Shown here piece by piece: positions 46,400 to 57,119 of a stretch of DNA of 64,000 nt. A program made the position numbers and the translations under genes. How positions within the stretch are numbered: position 1 is the stretch's first letter; each line of letters opens with the position of its first letter. Source of the DNA: Eupeodes corollae (lineage: Eukaryota; Arthropoda; Insecta; Diptera; Syrphidae); assembly GCF_945859685.1 (NCBI RefSeq), contig NC_079147.1, positions 84,746,315 to 84,810,314 of the forward strand. Direction: 5' to 3'. The notes under the pieces are model-generated. The model was not told where the DNA came from and did not search any database. It was given only the letters and a program-made list of their open reading frames with translations.

Positions 46400-48430
46400 G
46401 AACAAAAATTAAGGAGTTACTACTTTGATACAAATATTGACAAATACATGTTTTTTGTTCGGTTATTTTTTATTAATTTAAACAAAAACTGAAAAATTGT
46501 TAATCAGCTCAAAATTGATAAAAATAAAACTCCGGAAACGATTATCGGGACGTATAATAGTGCAATGATCGAGAACTTCTTACAGCCAATAGCTAACAAC
46601 AGCCAAACAAAAATGAACTGGTCTTATTAGGCCCCAAATTCGAAAACTTAAAAAAAAATCCCAAAAATGCATGAAATAAGCTTCCTAAAGTTCTCGATTT
46701 TAATAATTGTCTTGCCATTTTATTTCTTAACACAAATAAAATAACGCAAATTTAAAAAAATAAATATTATTTTGCACTTTGACATAGGGAAAAACTAATT
46801 GTTTTGAGAAATAAGGCCTACTTACTAAAAAAAAAACACTTAGGTACTCCCAACCCATCTAGGATCTTTTGTAAGATTTGGGTAGGTGCGAGGTTAGATG
46901 AATGCTAAATTCATTTGCATTTAAAGAAACTGGGTTTAAAATGGTATACATTTTCTGCAGTCCTAATTCATGCAATAAATACCTATACTTACATAATTTT
47001 CTTTAATTCCAGGTTTTTGAAATGTAAACAAAATATTTAACACATCCATCCTCATGCCTTCCCCAAGGAGAGTTGCATACATCACAGTTTACTCATCCTA
47101 ATGCTGTGTACCAAGCAAACTTTCAACTTGATATAAAGAAGTAAGACCAACTCCTAAAAATTGGTCTTATTGCACTTCTAAAATTTGGGAAGTTATTTCA
47201 TTATGATATAACTCGCCAAAAAAGTATGAATTAAATCACTAAAAACTGGATACTTCCTTTGTATAATATTTGTTTTGGGAGGTTATTTCTTGGGGAGCTA
47301 TTTCACAGAGCCGAAATTTGTCAGTGTAGTTAGCATCTCAGACTTTTATTTCCAAACAGATAGGGTTTGTTACGTTTTTAATTCTTAGTGAAATTGCAGA
47401 AATTTAGTGTAAAAAAGAGGCATTAATTTTACCATATTTGTGTATTTTTCATGTTTCATGTCATTTATAGGAACATCAGGAATTCCAAGACAAATCTGGA
47501 ATTCCTGATGTCATTTCAAGTAGCAAAACTAATAACTACATTCATCTTTTCGAAAAAAAATAGATCATTTTTAGAGCAAATTAAATTAATTAAGCAAGAA
47601 AGTCAATATTTCAACTTATTATCTTTAACATCTCGTGGAAATGGCAGAATTCTATGAAATTCGACAATTCCAGCAACATTTTAATGTTACCATAATTATC
47701 CTTCTGAAAGGCTACATTTCTAGGAAAAATTCCCAGTACGTCATTCATCGAAATACGAAATTCAGCTGAAAATACTGCCGATGCCCGTGAGAATTTACCG
47801 AAAAATTTGAGGAGTTTCGTCAAGGCAAGGTTTATGAAGTCAAATTTATTGACAATTCTACATATCTGTTTTGCACCATCACAGAGGAAATTTCAATGTC
47901 AATTTATTGTAAATATTGAACAGAGTGGGTGAAAAATGTTGTACTTTTTTTTCTAATGTGACAATAAAACAAATTTGAAGGATTTACAGAAATGAACTAA
48001 AGTGCTTTGGAGAGGCAGAAACTAATTGAATTGTATTATTTTATATAAGAGCGTAATTAGGGCTTTTCGAACATAATCTCAGAACTTGTGGCAGATTTAT
48101 AACAAAAGAGTTGTAGTTGTAATTGATCTTCTTCAAACTCAAGCGAATAAGATGTAAAAAATATTGTTGAAAGCTCAGAAACATAGACACAAAACCGTTT
48201 TATGGTGTCAACTTAGTGTGTCAATTAGTTCATGCAAAGAGTTTTAAGAACCAAATTGCACTTGACAGTAAACAAAAAATCCAATTTTATCAAGACTTAG
48301 GGCCAGATGTTCACCAAGAGCTTGACAAAAATTCTGAATTTAATTGACTTCTTTGTTCTTCAGGTCTGACTGCACTAGCTTTTTTCTGTGGGTTTATTTG
48401 AAGTGTAAACTGAATTTAAAAAAGAGGCTG
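46400..48430. other. AT-rich DNA, no gene recognised
   Basis: The only structure found is a perfect inverted repeat at 47473-47511. A degraded match to the end of the 174-bp-unit repeat (GTCAGTGTAGTTAGCATCTC) lies at about 47321-47340. Confidence 0.5.
47473..47511. repeat. Perfect 15-bp inverted repeat with 9-nt loop
   Basis: ACATCAGGAATTCCA (47473-47487) and its exact reverse complement (47497-47511) flank a 9-nt loop. It lies in otherwise featureless AT-rich DNA and is too short to be a microRNA precursor. Confidence 0.85.
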
Positions 48431-48477
48431 GGAAGTTTTTGAATATTTTGAATCTCTTTATAAGAAAAGACAACCAA

Positions 48478-48666
48478 ATGCAATTTAGAACAATTGGAAA
48501 TAAGATGAAAATGACCATTATATTTATAGGCGTATTTTTTTGGTTAATTATAGCTAGTAGCGTAATGGAAAGTGTGAATGAAACATATGTGCACTCTTAT
48601 TTTAAATCTCCAAGTTGGTATCTGCGCAATCATACTTATGTCAAAATCAGCTGTCAGCAAAAATAA
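48478..48666 (+). CDS. Hypothetical short peptide with a hydrophobic segment
   Basis: From the ATG at 48478 the frame gives about 62 residues. From the second or third ATG (about 48505-48511) it gives 51-53 residues: MKMTIIFIGVFFWLIIASSV followed by MESVNETYVHSYFKSPSWY, two possible N-glycosylation sites (NET, NHT) and one Cys near the end. It resembles a signal peptide plus a short secreted tail. There is no homology I recognise, the start context is weak, and it ends only 26 bp before the Harbinger-like ATG. It may be chance or part of that gene's leader. Confidence 0.2.
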   Translation: MQFRTIGNKMKMTIIFIGVFFWLIIASSVMESVNETYVHSYFKSPSWYLRNHTYVKISCQQK

Positions 48667-48692
48667 TAATTACTTGAAAGAAAAAAATTAAA

Positions 48693-48979
48693 ATGGATAA
48701 CAAAACAAAAAAAGGTAAAAGTTATGAAATTTTAAACTTCTTGCCAAAAATATTTTTTTTTATTTCAGATCTTATTAGAGTATTTATTGGACTCATCATC
48801 AAGCAGTGAAGAATGCAGTTCATCATCAGAACTTGATCGCTTAATGAGCTCTGATGATTCATCATCTTATGAGAAGAACGCAAGCGTTTCGAATTTTATG
48901 AAAACTATCGAGGATTATAGTGAGCTCGATTTTAAATCCCACTTCAGGTTGAAAAACTCAACTGTAGAGAAATTGATAA
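48693..48979 (+). pseudogene. Harbinger/HARBI1-like protein, N-terminal two-exon fragment
   Basis: An ATG at 48693 starts a 22-nt exon (MDNKTKK) ending at a GTAAAAGT donor. After a 54- or 64-nt intron, exon 2 reads YLLDSSSSSEECSSSSELDR, LMSSDDSSSYEKNASVSNFM and KTIEDYSELDFKSHFRLKNS, TVEKLI, then a consensus donor GTGAGT at 48980. The acidic, Ser-rich start followed by a DFKSHFRL...STVEKLI block is the N-terminal organisation of Harbinger transposases and HARBI1-like genes. The T-rich acceptor ending TTTCAG (48768) puts exon 2 out of frame with the ATG. The next AG (48778) restores the frame. I find no later exon with the DDE nuclease in the following kilobases, so this is a truncated relic or a gene with a far-off 3' part. 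Confidence 0.55.
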
Positions 48980-49304
48980 GTGAGTAACTTGTTGGCTCAT
49001 CTAACTATTTATTTAAAAATATAAAAGTGTTTTTTATTTATTTTAAACTATTTTAAATACGTACTCAAAGGATGTGTTGAAAAAGTATTGTTGTTTTTAT
49101 GTAAAGTTGAATAAGAGTTCAAGTTAATGTGTACATGCAGGTCCAGTCAGAATAGAGTTGAGTATGAATTGAAAGATTGAAAATCCAATGTAGAGAGGCA
49201 CTAAAAGCCAAAAGAATTCTGTGAGGGAAGATTTTGTCCTTCCCCGTAGTCCCGTCTTGCCTACAAGCTCCCAGTTGCTAGCAACTTAGTTTTCCTGTGT
49301 GAAA

Positions 49305-49555
49305 GGGGTCAAATCAAAGCGAAACATTCAGCTTCACAACTAAAATTCCTCTTTTCAAAATAAACTTACACTGCGATAAATGACGCGAAGCGAATCAAAG
49401 CGAATCATTCACAATGATAACAAAAATGACAAATAAACAATGCCGCATCGGCGAATCTGCCACTTTCGCTTTGGCTTGGGAGAGCCTTTAAACCCGACCA
49501 ATGACGAAAGTTTTGTTTTCGCATCAAATGTTTTGCTTTGGTTTTGGGCGAGCCC
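49305..49555. mobile_element. Possible MITE with CAAAGC-type inverted ends
   Basis: The left part has GGGGTCAAATCAAAGCGAAA at about 49307-49326 and a second GAATCAAAGCGAATCATTC at about 49393. The right part has GCTTTGGCTTGGGAGAGCC at about 49468 and GCTTTGGTTTTGGGCGAGCC at about 49536, the reverse-complement partners, followed by CTAA. The paired termini and sub-termini, roughly 250-bp size and lack of coding are MITE-like. The proximity to a Harbinger-like ORF fragment makes a Harbinger MITE, or the 3' end of that element, possible. Confidence 0.4.
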
Positions 49556-50118
49556 TAACACACATCACACGTCAATAAATTTAGAGATAGCACTGTGATT
49601 ATTACGTGTGTTTTATTCGCATTTCATATATAGTAAAGTGAGAAATTCCCAACAAAACGATCCGAAGTGGCCAGATTTTTGTATTTAAAAATTGGTACAA
49701 CTGAAAGAAGATCTGTCAAAATAATAATAAAAAACTTCAAAAAGGGGGTTTGTTCGTAGACTACTACATTAACATGTGGTGTTGAAGCGAGCTTGAAGCT
49801 CGTCTCAATTCTTTATATACCTGAATCACGTTGAGATTTATCTATTCTAAACTAAGATAAACCTTTTTTGGAAACATAGCAAAACATAAATATCTTTTCT
49901 ATTGTTTTTTCTTGCAAAATAAGCCCAGTTAGTCCATTTTCACTAACAAAACTAAATAATATCAACAGTAATAGATTTGTTTTTTCCGCAGTGGATTCCA
50001 AATGTAGAACTACTCAACGAACACAGCCATCGAGATGCAAATGCAATATCAATCGTACCAACATTTGAGAACGAAATCACATAAGATCCATTCGAGGCTC
50101 GTATAAATGTCAAAAACC

Positions 50119-50173
50119 TATCCATAGTGAGATTCTACTCTAACTATTACCGGTGTTATTCTCACTATGGATA
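50119..50173. repeat. 14-bp perfect inverted repeat with 27-nt spacer
   Basis: TATCCATAGTGAGA (50119-50132) and TCTCACTATGGATA (50160-50173) are exact reverse complements. A third related piece (ACTATGGATTG) follows near 50207. It may be an end of a small transposon. Confidence 0.75.
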
Positions 50174-50644
50174 TTGTTTTTGTTATTCGTGTAAAATCCT
50201 ACTTTACTATGGATTGATGATTTTTGGGTGATGTCAAGTAGTCAACGCATTGAATATTTACGTCGACAGTCTAATCGTAGATTAATATTTCAAACCAATT
50301 TATTTTTATTCTAGTGAAAACAGAGCACAAGAAAAATACGAACGCATCCCCAAATAATAAAATCCTGCTAACCTTTAAGTAAAAAATATTTCTGGAACTG
50401 GATGAAGTGTCATTCTATTCCAAGCATTCTAAAACTTTATCTGAACTAATTATATGCACTATTTTTACTGCCATATTTATCCGCACTATTTCTTTGTTGT
50501 TGTTTAGTGCGTAAGATTTTGCTGTGCTGCGTATGAGTTTACCAATAAAAAACGCTTTATGTAAGATTAAGTTATAAGTCATTCACCACATTTAGCAAAA
50601 AGGGTACAAGAAAAGTTTGAAACAAAATGTAGTAGAATAAGTTA

Positions 50645-51634
50645 CAGGGTGTTGACAGTGGCGGTAATACGGTCCATCGATTTGTTTTGATCAAAAGTTT
50701 GTACGTTTTCGGGTTCTGTTAAAAAGTTGTCAGTTGAATTATTCTTAAAAATTTATAAATCACCAACAATATTTTACATATTATGAAATAGTTTGATTTC
50801 AAAATCTAGTTGGAAACCCATTTTTATTTTTTTTCGTATTTCTTATAGAATCAAATTAAAATTGGATAAATAAAATTAATTTGAAGTCAATGTTTTCTAT
50901 CAATCAAGAGATATCGAAAACCAAATTTTGGGTACTATGGATTTTGTGGATTTTAAGTCAGTTTGACCGTTGGAATTTTATAAAAAATTACTGAATGTCG
51001 AAAACAATATTTTCTGTGAGAAGCCAGTATTTTTTAATTTTTGAAGAGATATTGATTCGAAAGTCAATGTTTACAAACTTTTACTAATTTTTGTAGGTTT
51101 TTATTTTTTGTAAAAACTGTCAATTCGATTTTTCTCAATATTTTACTAAATGTTGAAAACCATATTTTTATAAGATTAAATTAGTTTAAAGCAAATATCT
51201 TGAATTTTGAAACGGTATTTGATTCCAAAATCAATTTGTACCAACCTTAGGTGATTTTTTAGGTTTTTATTTTTTATCAAAAAAACTGTCACTTCGATTT
51301 TGTCCAAAATTTTACCAGATGTTAAAAACGTTATTTTTCACCGCACAAAATTGTTTTGGCAATAAAATGATTTTTTTGTTTATAAAATTTTTGAGGTGAC
51401 AAATATTTCTATTCAGTTTTTTTTTGAATCATAAGAAAACCGTTAATTAGAATTTGATTTTCAACAATACAAAATGTACTATGACGAAAAACGTTGCGGA
51501 CATACGTACACACGCACGCACAGACATCTCTCAAAAAAATGTATTTCTACTCTTGTGACATTGAAACATCGAGAAATGTCAAAATTTTCAATTGGAAATA
51601 TCGGAACGATTACAATAACATCCCATGGGAAGTT
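50645..51634 (-). repeat. 174-bp-unit interspersed repeat, copy C
   Basis: The right end of the family is degraded at about 50645-50700. About four AT-rich internal units follow, marked by recurring ACTGTCAATTCGATTTTTCT-like blocks at about 51114 and 51288. Then comes the conserved head in reverse: GACGAAAAACGTTGCGGACA, TACGTACACACGCACGC, ACAGACATCTCTC, GAAACATCGAGAAATGTC. It ends with the palindrome AACATCCCATGGGAAGTT at 51617-51634. The open frames on both strands at 51479-51713 fall entirely within the repeat and are not genes. Confidence 0.82.
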
Positions 51635-54600
51635 ATTAAACCTATCACTATCCCCCACCTTAAGGAAATCATTCAGTCTTAAAGTTTTAAAACTGAGCAA
51701 AGATATCCTATGAAGTGTTCTTCTCTGTGGGCATTGAGCTGGTGCTTCTTTAAATAAAAATTTAAAAAAAATATAAAAATTATTATCTCTTTTAAGTCAT
51801 TTTTGACCCAACCTGTGCTTACATAATCGATTTAAATCTGAAAACAAATAAAACTGCTAAATGGAAAACCATTTAGCCCTTAAAAATTAAAGACACACAT
51901 TTTTAAATTTAATAAACAACAAATAATCAAACATCTGAAATGATGGATATTCCCACAAAATATTTGCTGTCACTTCCGACGTTGACAGATTTGAAAATTT
52001 GCCTTACATATTTTTGTGTGTGTGTATTTAATTGCACAAAAATTACATGTGACAGAGATGTCACCTTTGCAAATGAACAACCGCCATCACCTGTCACAGT
52101 TGTCAATTCACAAGAAGAAAACATAGATAGGACTGCGTTATTTGGGTAAAGGCTACATTAAGCAAAGGTGTTGTTGCCTTAATTTGAAAAATGTCCTGAC
52201 TCTTCCTCATTTTGAGGACATTAGCAACCTTGTAGGTACAAACACTAAGAAAAATTGTAAATAACATCACACCTTTGCACTCACAGACAAACACATAAAT
52301 ATATTTTGTTTTATTTAATAAAATGACGTTGAGTGTATATGCGTGTTTAATGAACTTAGTAGGTACATCCTGTTAGATCTCAAATATGTAATTAGTAACT
52401 GAAAGCTCAACTCGGTAGAAATAATTTAATTCTTCAAGTTGAAATTATCAAAATAGCAATGAACGTTTTCCTTTGCAAAAAAGCAAACTCCTGAGCTTTC
52501 CTTTATTTTCCTCCCAAACATCTCGACGTTAAGATGAAACAAATTACAAAAGAACGCAGAAGGCTATAATGACGACGACGAGACGGTGGCGATGGAGATG
52601 GAGATGGCAATGACGCTAACGCTGATGACGGTTGCCAAGGTATAAATGAATAAGGTAGGTGTGAAAAAAGAAAATACTAGAATAAAGCAAAATTGTGTTC
52701 AACAATATTTCGAGAAAAAAACGGCACTAAACCATTCTTTTCAAAAATACAGAAAAGAAACGAAATGAATAACCCTATACGACTATTCTTCAGCTATGTT
52801 CAAATGTCAGTACATGTGCTCATAAGACGACATGGTGAAGGACCTCTTTTTTGTTGTTAACAATGAACCAACTCCATTGGCATAAATTACGGACATGATA
52901 ATGATGGGGTTTGAGTTTCAGTTTGAATTTTAAGGGTGGTTTTAGGTTTTTTGGTTTTAAGGTAGGTTCGTGTTTATGGGTGAAGGGTGGTTAAGGCAGA
53001 ACCAGAGCTAGAGAAGCAGAGCCTTTCTCTTAAAATTGTTATGTCGTGTCCTAGAATGAGGCAGGTGGATTTATTATTCCTGTGTAATGACATTATTACG
53101 CAAATAAACACACGCTGGCTGGCTTCGCTTACAACACAAGAAGAAAGCCCTTTAATTTTGTATTTTCTCTCCATGAACACTGAATTCTGCCTTTTTTGCC
53201 CAGACAATATACGAATACGATGTGTGTACTCTTAAGCCTTGTTCTTTCTAGAACTGGGTGTGTTTTAAGGATCAAGAAGTTGGGTTGGGTATAGGGATTC
53301 TCGGGATGGTATTTTCATGTGTTAAACGTGTGTACAATGTTTATTTTCTTCCATCCCCCATTCCTCTTCTATGGCTATGGTATGGTATTTCAAATAAAGC
53401 AACGACGAGGGGTTAAAATATATATGCATATGTATGTGTTTTCAAGGGCACACGTCATCAAAAAGTATAAAATTTTCTACAACTCGTAGGTACAAGTTGT
53501 TTTAATCAGTCTCTAGAAGGTTAATGGTGTCAGTTTGGGTAATTTTGCGTAGGACATAAATATTATACTATGCGCCTTTATTTGCCAAAGCAGCGAATTA
53601 TAACGACAGTAATGCCGAACGAAATGTGCAAAAATAATGTTCATCATAAGAAATGGGATTTATTACTCAACTCAACTCTCGAATATTCAAATCCTCCAAA
53701 AACCCCACCAACCAACAAACAACGAAAAGGAGATTTTGAATTGTTTTTGTTCCTGTTCCAAGCTAAAGAAAATAAGTTATAAAATAGGTCAAAACGTGCA
53801 TTGTATTTTAAATGTCTTTATTTACACTACGAATTAGATAAACTTTTAAAACTGTGATTTTGAAATTTTGTTTGTTTTTCGTTGTTTTCAAAAAATATAT
53901 TGTTGATATCCCTTTGTTTATTTTATAAGTTGTAGTTTTGTAGATAGAGAAGAGGGACGAAGGAAGTTTATGATTATTATTATTCAGTCTTGAAATATTT
54001 TTGTTTGATGATGGCTATTTCTATAATATTCTTTGTGAATTTGAAATGAAAATAGATTTTATTTACATATTTTTGTATTTTAAACTTCTCCAAAAATTTG
54101 TTTATTTTTTGTAGGCATATTTGAAAAATTTATCTTTTATATCAATAGTTCTCTGGAATTTACATAAATTATGTCTTATGGTGTTGTGTATATTATTTAG
54201 AAATTGAAGTAGATTTTAGGATGATATTATGAGAAGATATACAGCCGAGTTTTCTTACATATTTAAAATGCTATATTTTTTGACTATACTGAAAATAAAA
54301 TTTATATTGAAACTGTCATTTTGGTTCTTCAATTTGAATAGAAATTACTTTTGTTTTTCTTGAGTTTGCCTCAATGTCAAGTCAACAAAATTATTTTGCA
54401 AAGAAATCATATGTATGGAAACAAGTTCTGAACTTGATCTTAATCATAACGAAAAGAGTCATTTAAAAAGATTTAAATATTGTTTGTCTGGGAATTATTG
54501 ATAACAGAAAATTCTAGTTTGTCTGTTGTTTATGTTCTGTTGTAATGGATTATAAAAAAATCAACTCGAAATGTTGGTGTTATTAAGGAAGTCTTTGACA

Positions 54601-55244
54601 TTATTACAATTTTATTTTTAAAGAGCCTAGGATGTGGCCCAGACTGATAATCCCATTGCTGCCCCTTTGTGCCATTTGAAGGTGCGTATACATTACGAAA
54701 CATTTTTAAAAACGTTTCAGAAACAGACACAATTTTTTTAAATGTAGAGAAAACATAGGTAGAACCTGAGTGGAATAGATATACAAGGTCAAGAAAAGTA
54801 TGAAACCACCAGAATGTTATCAAGTTTATAAAAATTAATGAAATAAAAATAGTTTTGTTTGATCTACTTGGAAAACATTTTTAAAATAATATCGCAAGCA
54901 CCTATAATTTGCTTGAATTTTTAGAAATGTTTCTGCGATTTTTCTTAAATGTTTTCTTAGAGTGTTTTTGCCCAAAACCATAACGTCCATATCCTTAAAT
55001 GTCATAAGGAACAAAATAAGTCACAAAGCCCAAAAATATAAAACAAAAAATTGCCAAAAAACCAAAACCGAATTTCGTAACAGTAACGTCTAACTAAATT
55101 TTAAATAAAGGGACAGTCAAATTGTTAGTTGTCATTTTACCCAAAAGAATTTCTAATTTTGAATTTGTGTTTTATGACATAGGGGTTGGGCTTTGTGGCA
55201 ACGAAATATAGCGCAAATCATAAAATGACATAATTCAAAAGAAA
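51635..55244. other. AT-rich DNA, no gene recognised
   Basis: A GAC/GATGGA triplet-like microsatellite lies at about 52569-52630. Short open frames (51927-52149, 52974-53235 and 53570-53837) have no recognisable motif, and the first two are open on both strands. A degraded end of the 174-bp-unit repeat is at 54626-54660. Confidence 0.5.
54626..54660 (-). repeat. Degraded end fragment of the 174-bp-unit repeat
   Basis: GAGCCTAGGATGTGGCCCAG followed by ACTGATAATCCCATTG resembles the right terminus of the family with several substitutions. Confidence 0.45.
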
Positions 55245-55249
55245 AGAAA

Positions 55250-55370
55250 TAATAAATAAATTATGTGGTGCAACAATCCGTTAAGGACAAGGGGCCCAGT
55301 GCCTTACAACTCTCAAGCATCCCTGTGTGCAAGTATTACTCTTGGAGTCTTCGCAAAGAGGCAGTATCCG
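55250..55370 (-). mobile_element. tRNA-derived SINE, 3' fragment
   Basis: The plus strand reads AATAAATAAATTATGTGGTG, CAACAATCCGTTAAGGAC, GGGCCCAGTGCCTTACAACT, CTC and CCTGTGTGCAAGTA. This is the reverse complement of the last 110-120 bp of the SINE at 56472-56770 with moderate divergence. Confidence 0.72.
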
Positions 55371-55454
55371 TTTACGATAACGCCTTCAATTAAATGTTAT
55401 ATGAGATGACCTGATACCAATTCAAGATAAAATTGAAGACAAATCGATTAACGA

Positions 55455-56010
55455 TTAGAAAACGAGATCAAAAATATTTGTCGCCTCGAATATTTGACGA
55501 AATATAAATTATAATACCTCCAAGATAATTTTATGCCACGAAAAATCTTTTTTGACATTTGATTAAAGTTTGAAAAAGAAAAATAAAGTAACTACATTTT
55601 TTTCCATTCAAAATGTTAACTTAAAATAGTAATAGTTGGTAAAAATTGACTTTCGAATTCAATATCTTTTCAAAATTTAAAACTATTGCCTTTAAACCAA
55701 TTTTATATAGTGAAAAAATATTGTTTTCAAAATGTTTTGAATTTTGTTGTCACTTGAAAATTGTTTCTTTACAAAACAGGAAATCCTACAAAAACAACTA
55801 AAAACTGATAAGAAATGGTTTTTAACTCAAGTATTATGAAAACAGAGGAAGAAATTGACTTTAAACTTTTCATCTAACACAAAAAATTACTATAAACATT
55901 CATAAAAGTTTAAAAAAAAATCGGCAAATGTTAAATTATTAGTGCAAGTTGCCTCTGTTATAGGTTTTTATTTTCTGTAAGAAAACTCTGTAAAAGTGGC
56001 TTTTATGGCC
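55455..56010 (+). repeat. 174-bp-unit interspersed repeat, internal fragment (copy E)
   Basis: About three decayed units lie in the same orientation as the 24-25 kb copy. Landmarks are a GTCGCCTCGAATATTTGACGA-like block (GTCACCTCCAACATTTTACGA in copy B), a CTCCAAGATAATTTTATGC-like block, and recurring TTGGTAAAAATTGACTTTCG. Both termini are missing. A 9-bp inverted repeat AAAAGTGGC...GCCACTTTT closes the fragment at about 55993-56016. Confidence 0.65.
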
Positions 56011-56459
56011 ACTTTTATCACGACCCGTAAATCATACATTTTAAAAACTTTCAGAAAGAGGTCCGCTTGCAACTTTAATGTTTATTTAAATAAAGGAAAG
56101 AGACCCTGTTCCAGCATTATTACGTAGTTTTGGCGTATTTTTTGGCAAATGAAATATTCTTTTTAAAAAGTACGTTTGGAGGTTTTCAACCGAATTGTAC
56201 TTTTAACATCCCCATACCTGCGATCCATATAAAAGTATGCTCTCAGCTACTGCTTCAAATACTTTAAGCTTGCTACTATGTGCTTAACACTTATTCATGA
56301 AGCATTGTTTCCAGGTCATATTAATAGTGGTTTTCGACTTTACCAATTCCTTCAAGGGTTTATCCATATTTAAATCATTTGTAACAGTAATGCGAATATA
56401 TTAGTATTCTCGCACACTTTCAATATTTTCGCGATTATAGCTCCCCGTCCCCGTCCTGC

Positions 56460-56471
56460 TATACGGCGCAG
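56460..56471. repeat. Left target-site duplication of the SINE
   Basis: TATACGGCGCAG, repeated with one difference as TATACGGTGCAG at 56771-56782. The undisturbed target in RTE copy 4 (CTATACGATGCAGAAGC) is a single copy, which confirms the duplication. Confidence 0.88.
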
Positions 56472-56770
56472 TACCCGTGGCATAATGGTTAGTGCGTTGG
56501 ACTGTCATGCGAGAGGTCTTGGGTTCGATCTCTGCCTATGCCATCTAAAGTTTTTTCACGGGTACTGGCTCTTGCGTGGAATTGACAAATTCTCCAAGAG
56601 TAATTCTTGTCATGAAAAGTGCTTTCTCAAATTTGCCGTTCGGATTCGGCTTAAAAATGTAGGTCCCTTCCATCCCTGACAACAGTACTCGCACACAGGA
56701 ATGGATAAGAGTTGTCAGTCACTAGGCCCTAGTTCACAAACGGACTGTTGCGCCACCCAATTTATTTTTA
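56472..56770 (+). mobile_element. tRNA-derived SINE, complete copy
   Basis: This 299-bp element has a tRNA-like head with an A box (TGGCATAATGG, 56478-56488) and a B box (GGTTCGATC, 56522-56530). The spacing fits RNA polymerase III internal promoters. The body includes TCACGGGTACTGGCTCTTGC, CTCCAAGAGTAATTCTTGTC and CGTTCGGATTCGGC. The 3' end GGCCCTAGTTCACAAACGGA, CTGTTGCGCCACC is followed by an AATTTATTTTTA tail. That 3' end is nearly identical to the last 33 bp of RTE subfamily B. It lies inside RTE copy 7 and is flanked by a 12-bp target-site duplication. Relatives lie at 5345, 26910, 30815 and 55250. Confidence 0.93.
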
Positions 56771-57119
56771 TATACGGTGCAGAAAAGGTCGTATCGAGAG
56801 AAAAGTTCTTCGTGTGATCTAAGGTCCCGTATGGATCGAAGGGGAGTGGAAGAGAAGATGGAACGACGAGCTGTACAGGCTGTACAGAGACGACGTAGAC
56901 TTAGAGAGAAGGGTAAAAGCCCAAATCACACCCACAGGAGAGCGCAGTAGAGGAAGACCGCGGATCAGGTGGCGCACACAAGTGGAAAATGACCTCACCT
57001 AACTTAAAGCGCGAAACTGGAGAAATCTAGCTAGGGACCGAGCTAGATGGAGAAGTTTGTTGGGTAAGGCCCTAGTTCACACAAGACTGTAGCGCCACCT
57101 TAAGTAAGTAAGCATTGCG

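Larger units (their letters stand above)
48980..50640. other. AT-rich DNA with inverted repeats, no coding region recognised
   Basis: It holds a MITE-like structure (49305-49555) and a separate 14-bp inverted repeat (50119-50173). I looked for the downstream exons of a Harbinger transposase here and did not see them. Confidence 0.45.
56440..57112 (+). mobile_element. RTE-type LINE copy 7, 5'-truncated, split by a SINE
   Basis: A short left piece (about 56440-56471, CCCGTCCTGCTATACGGCGC) matches the IPVLLYGAEA-coding region. It is interrupted by the SINE at 56472-56770 and resumes at 56771 with TATACGGTGCAGAAAAGGTC. It continues AAGTTCTTCGTGTGATCT, GATGGAACGACGAGCTGTAC and AGAGGAAGACCGCGGATCAG. 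The end is GCCCTAGTTCACACAAGACT, GTAGCGCCACCTTAAGTAAG, TAAG. It belongs to subfamily B. Only the C-terminal end of the ORF is present and it carries deletions. Confidence 0.9.

Noticed and set aside
56472..56545. Functional tRNA gene
   Set aside because: A and B boxes are present, but the sequence continues into a SINE body with a LINE-like 3' end and target-site duplications, so it is a SINE head and not a tRNA gene.
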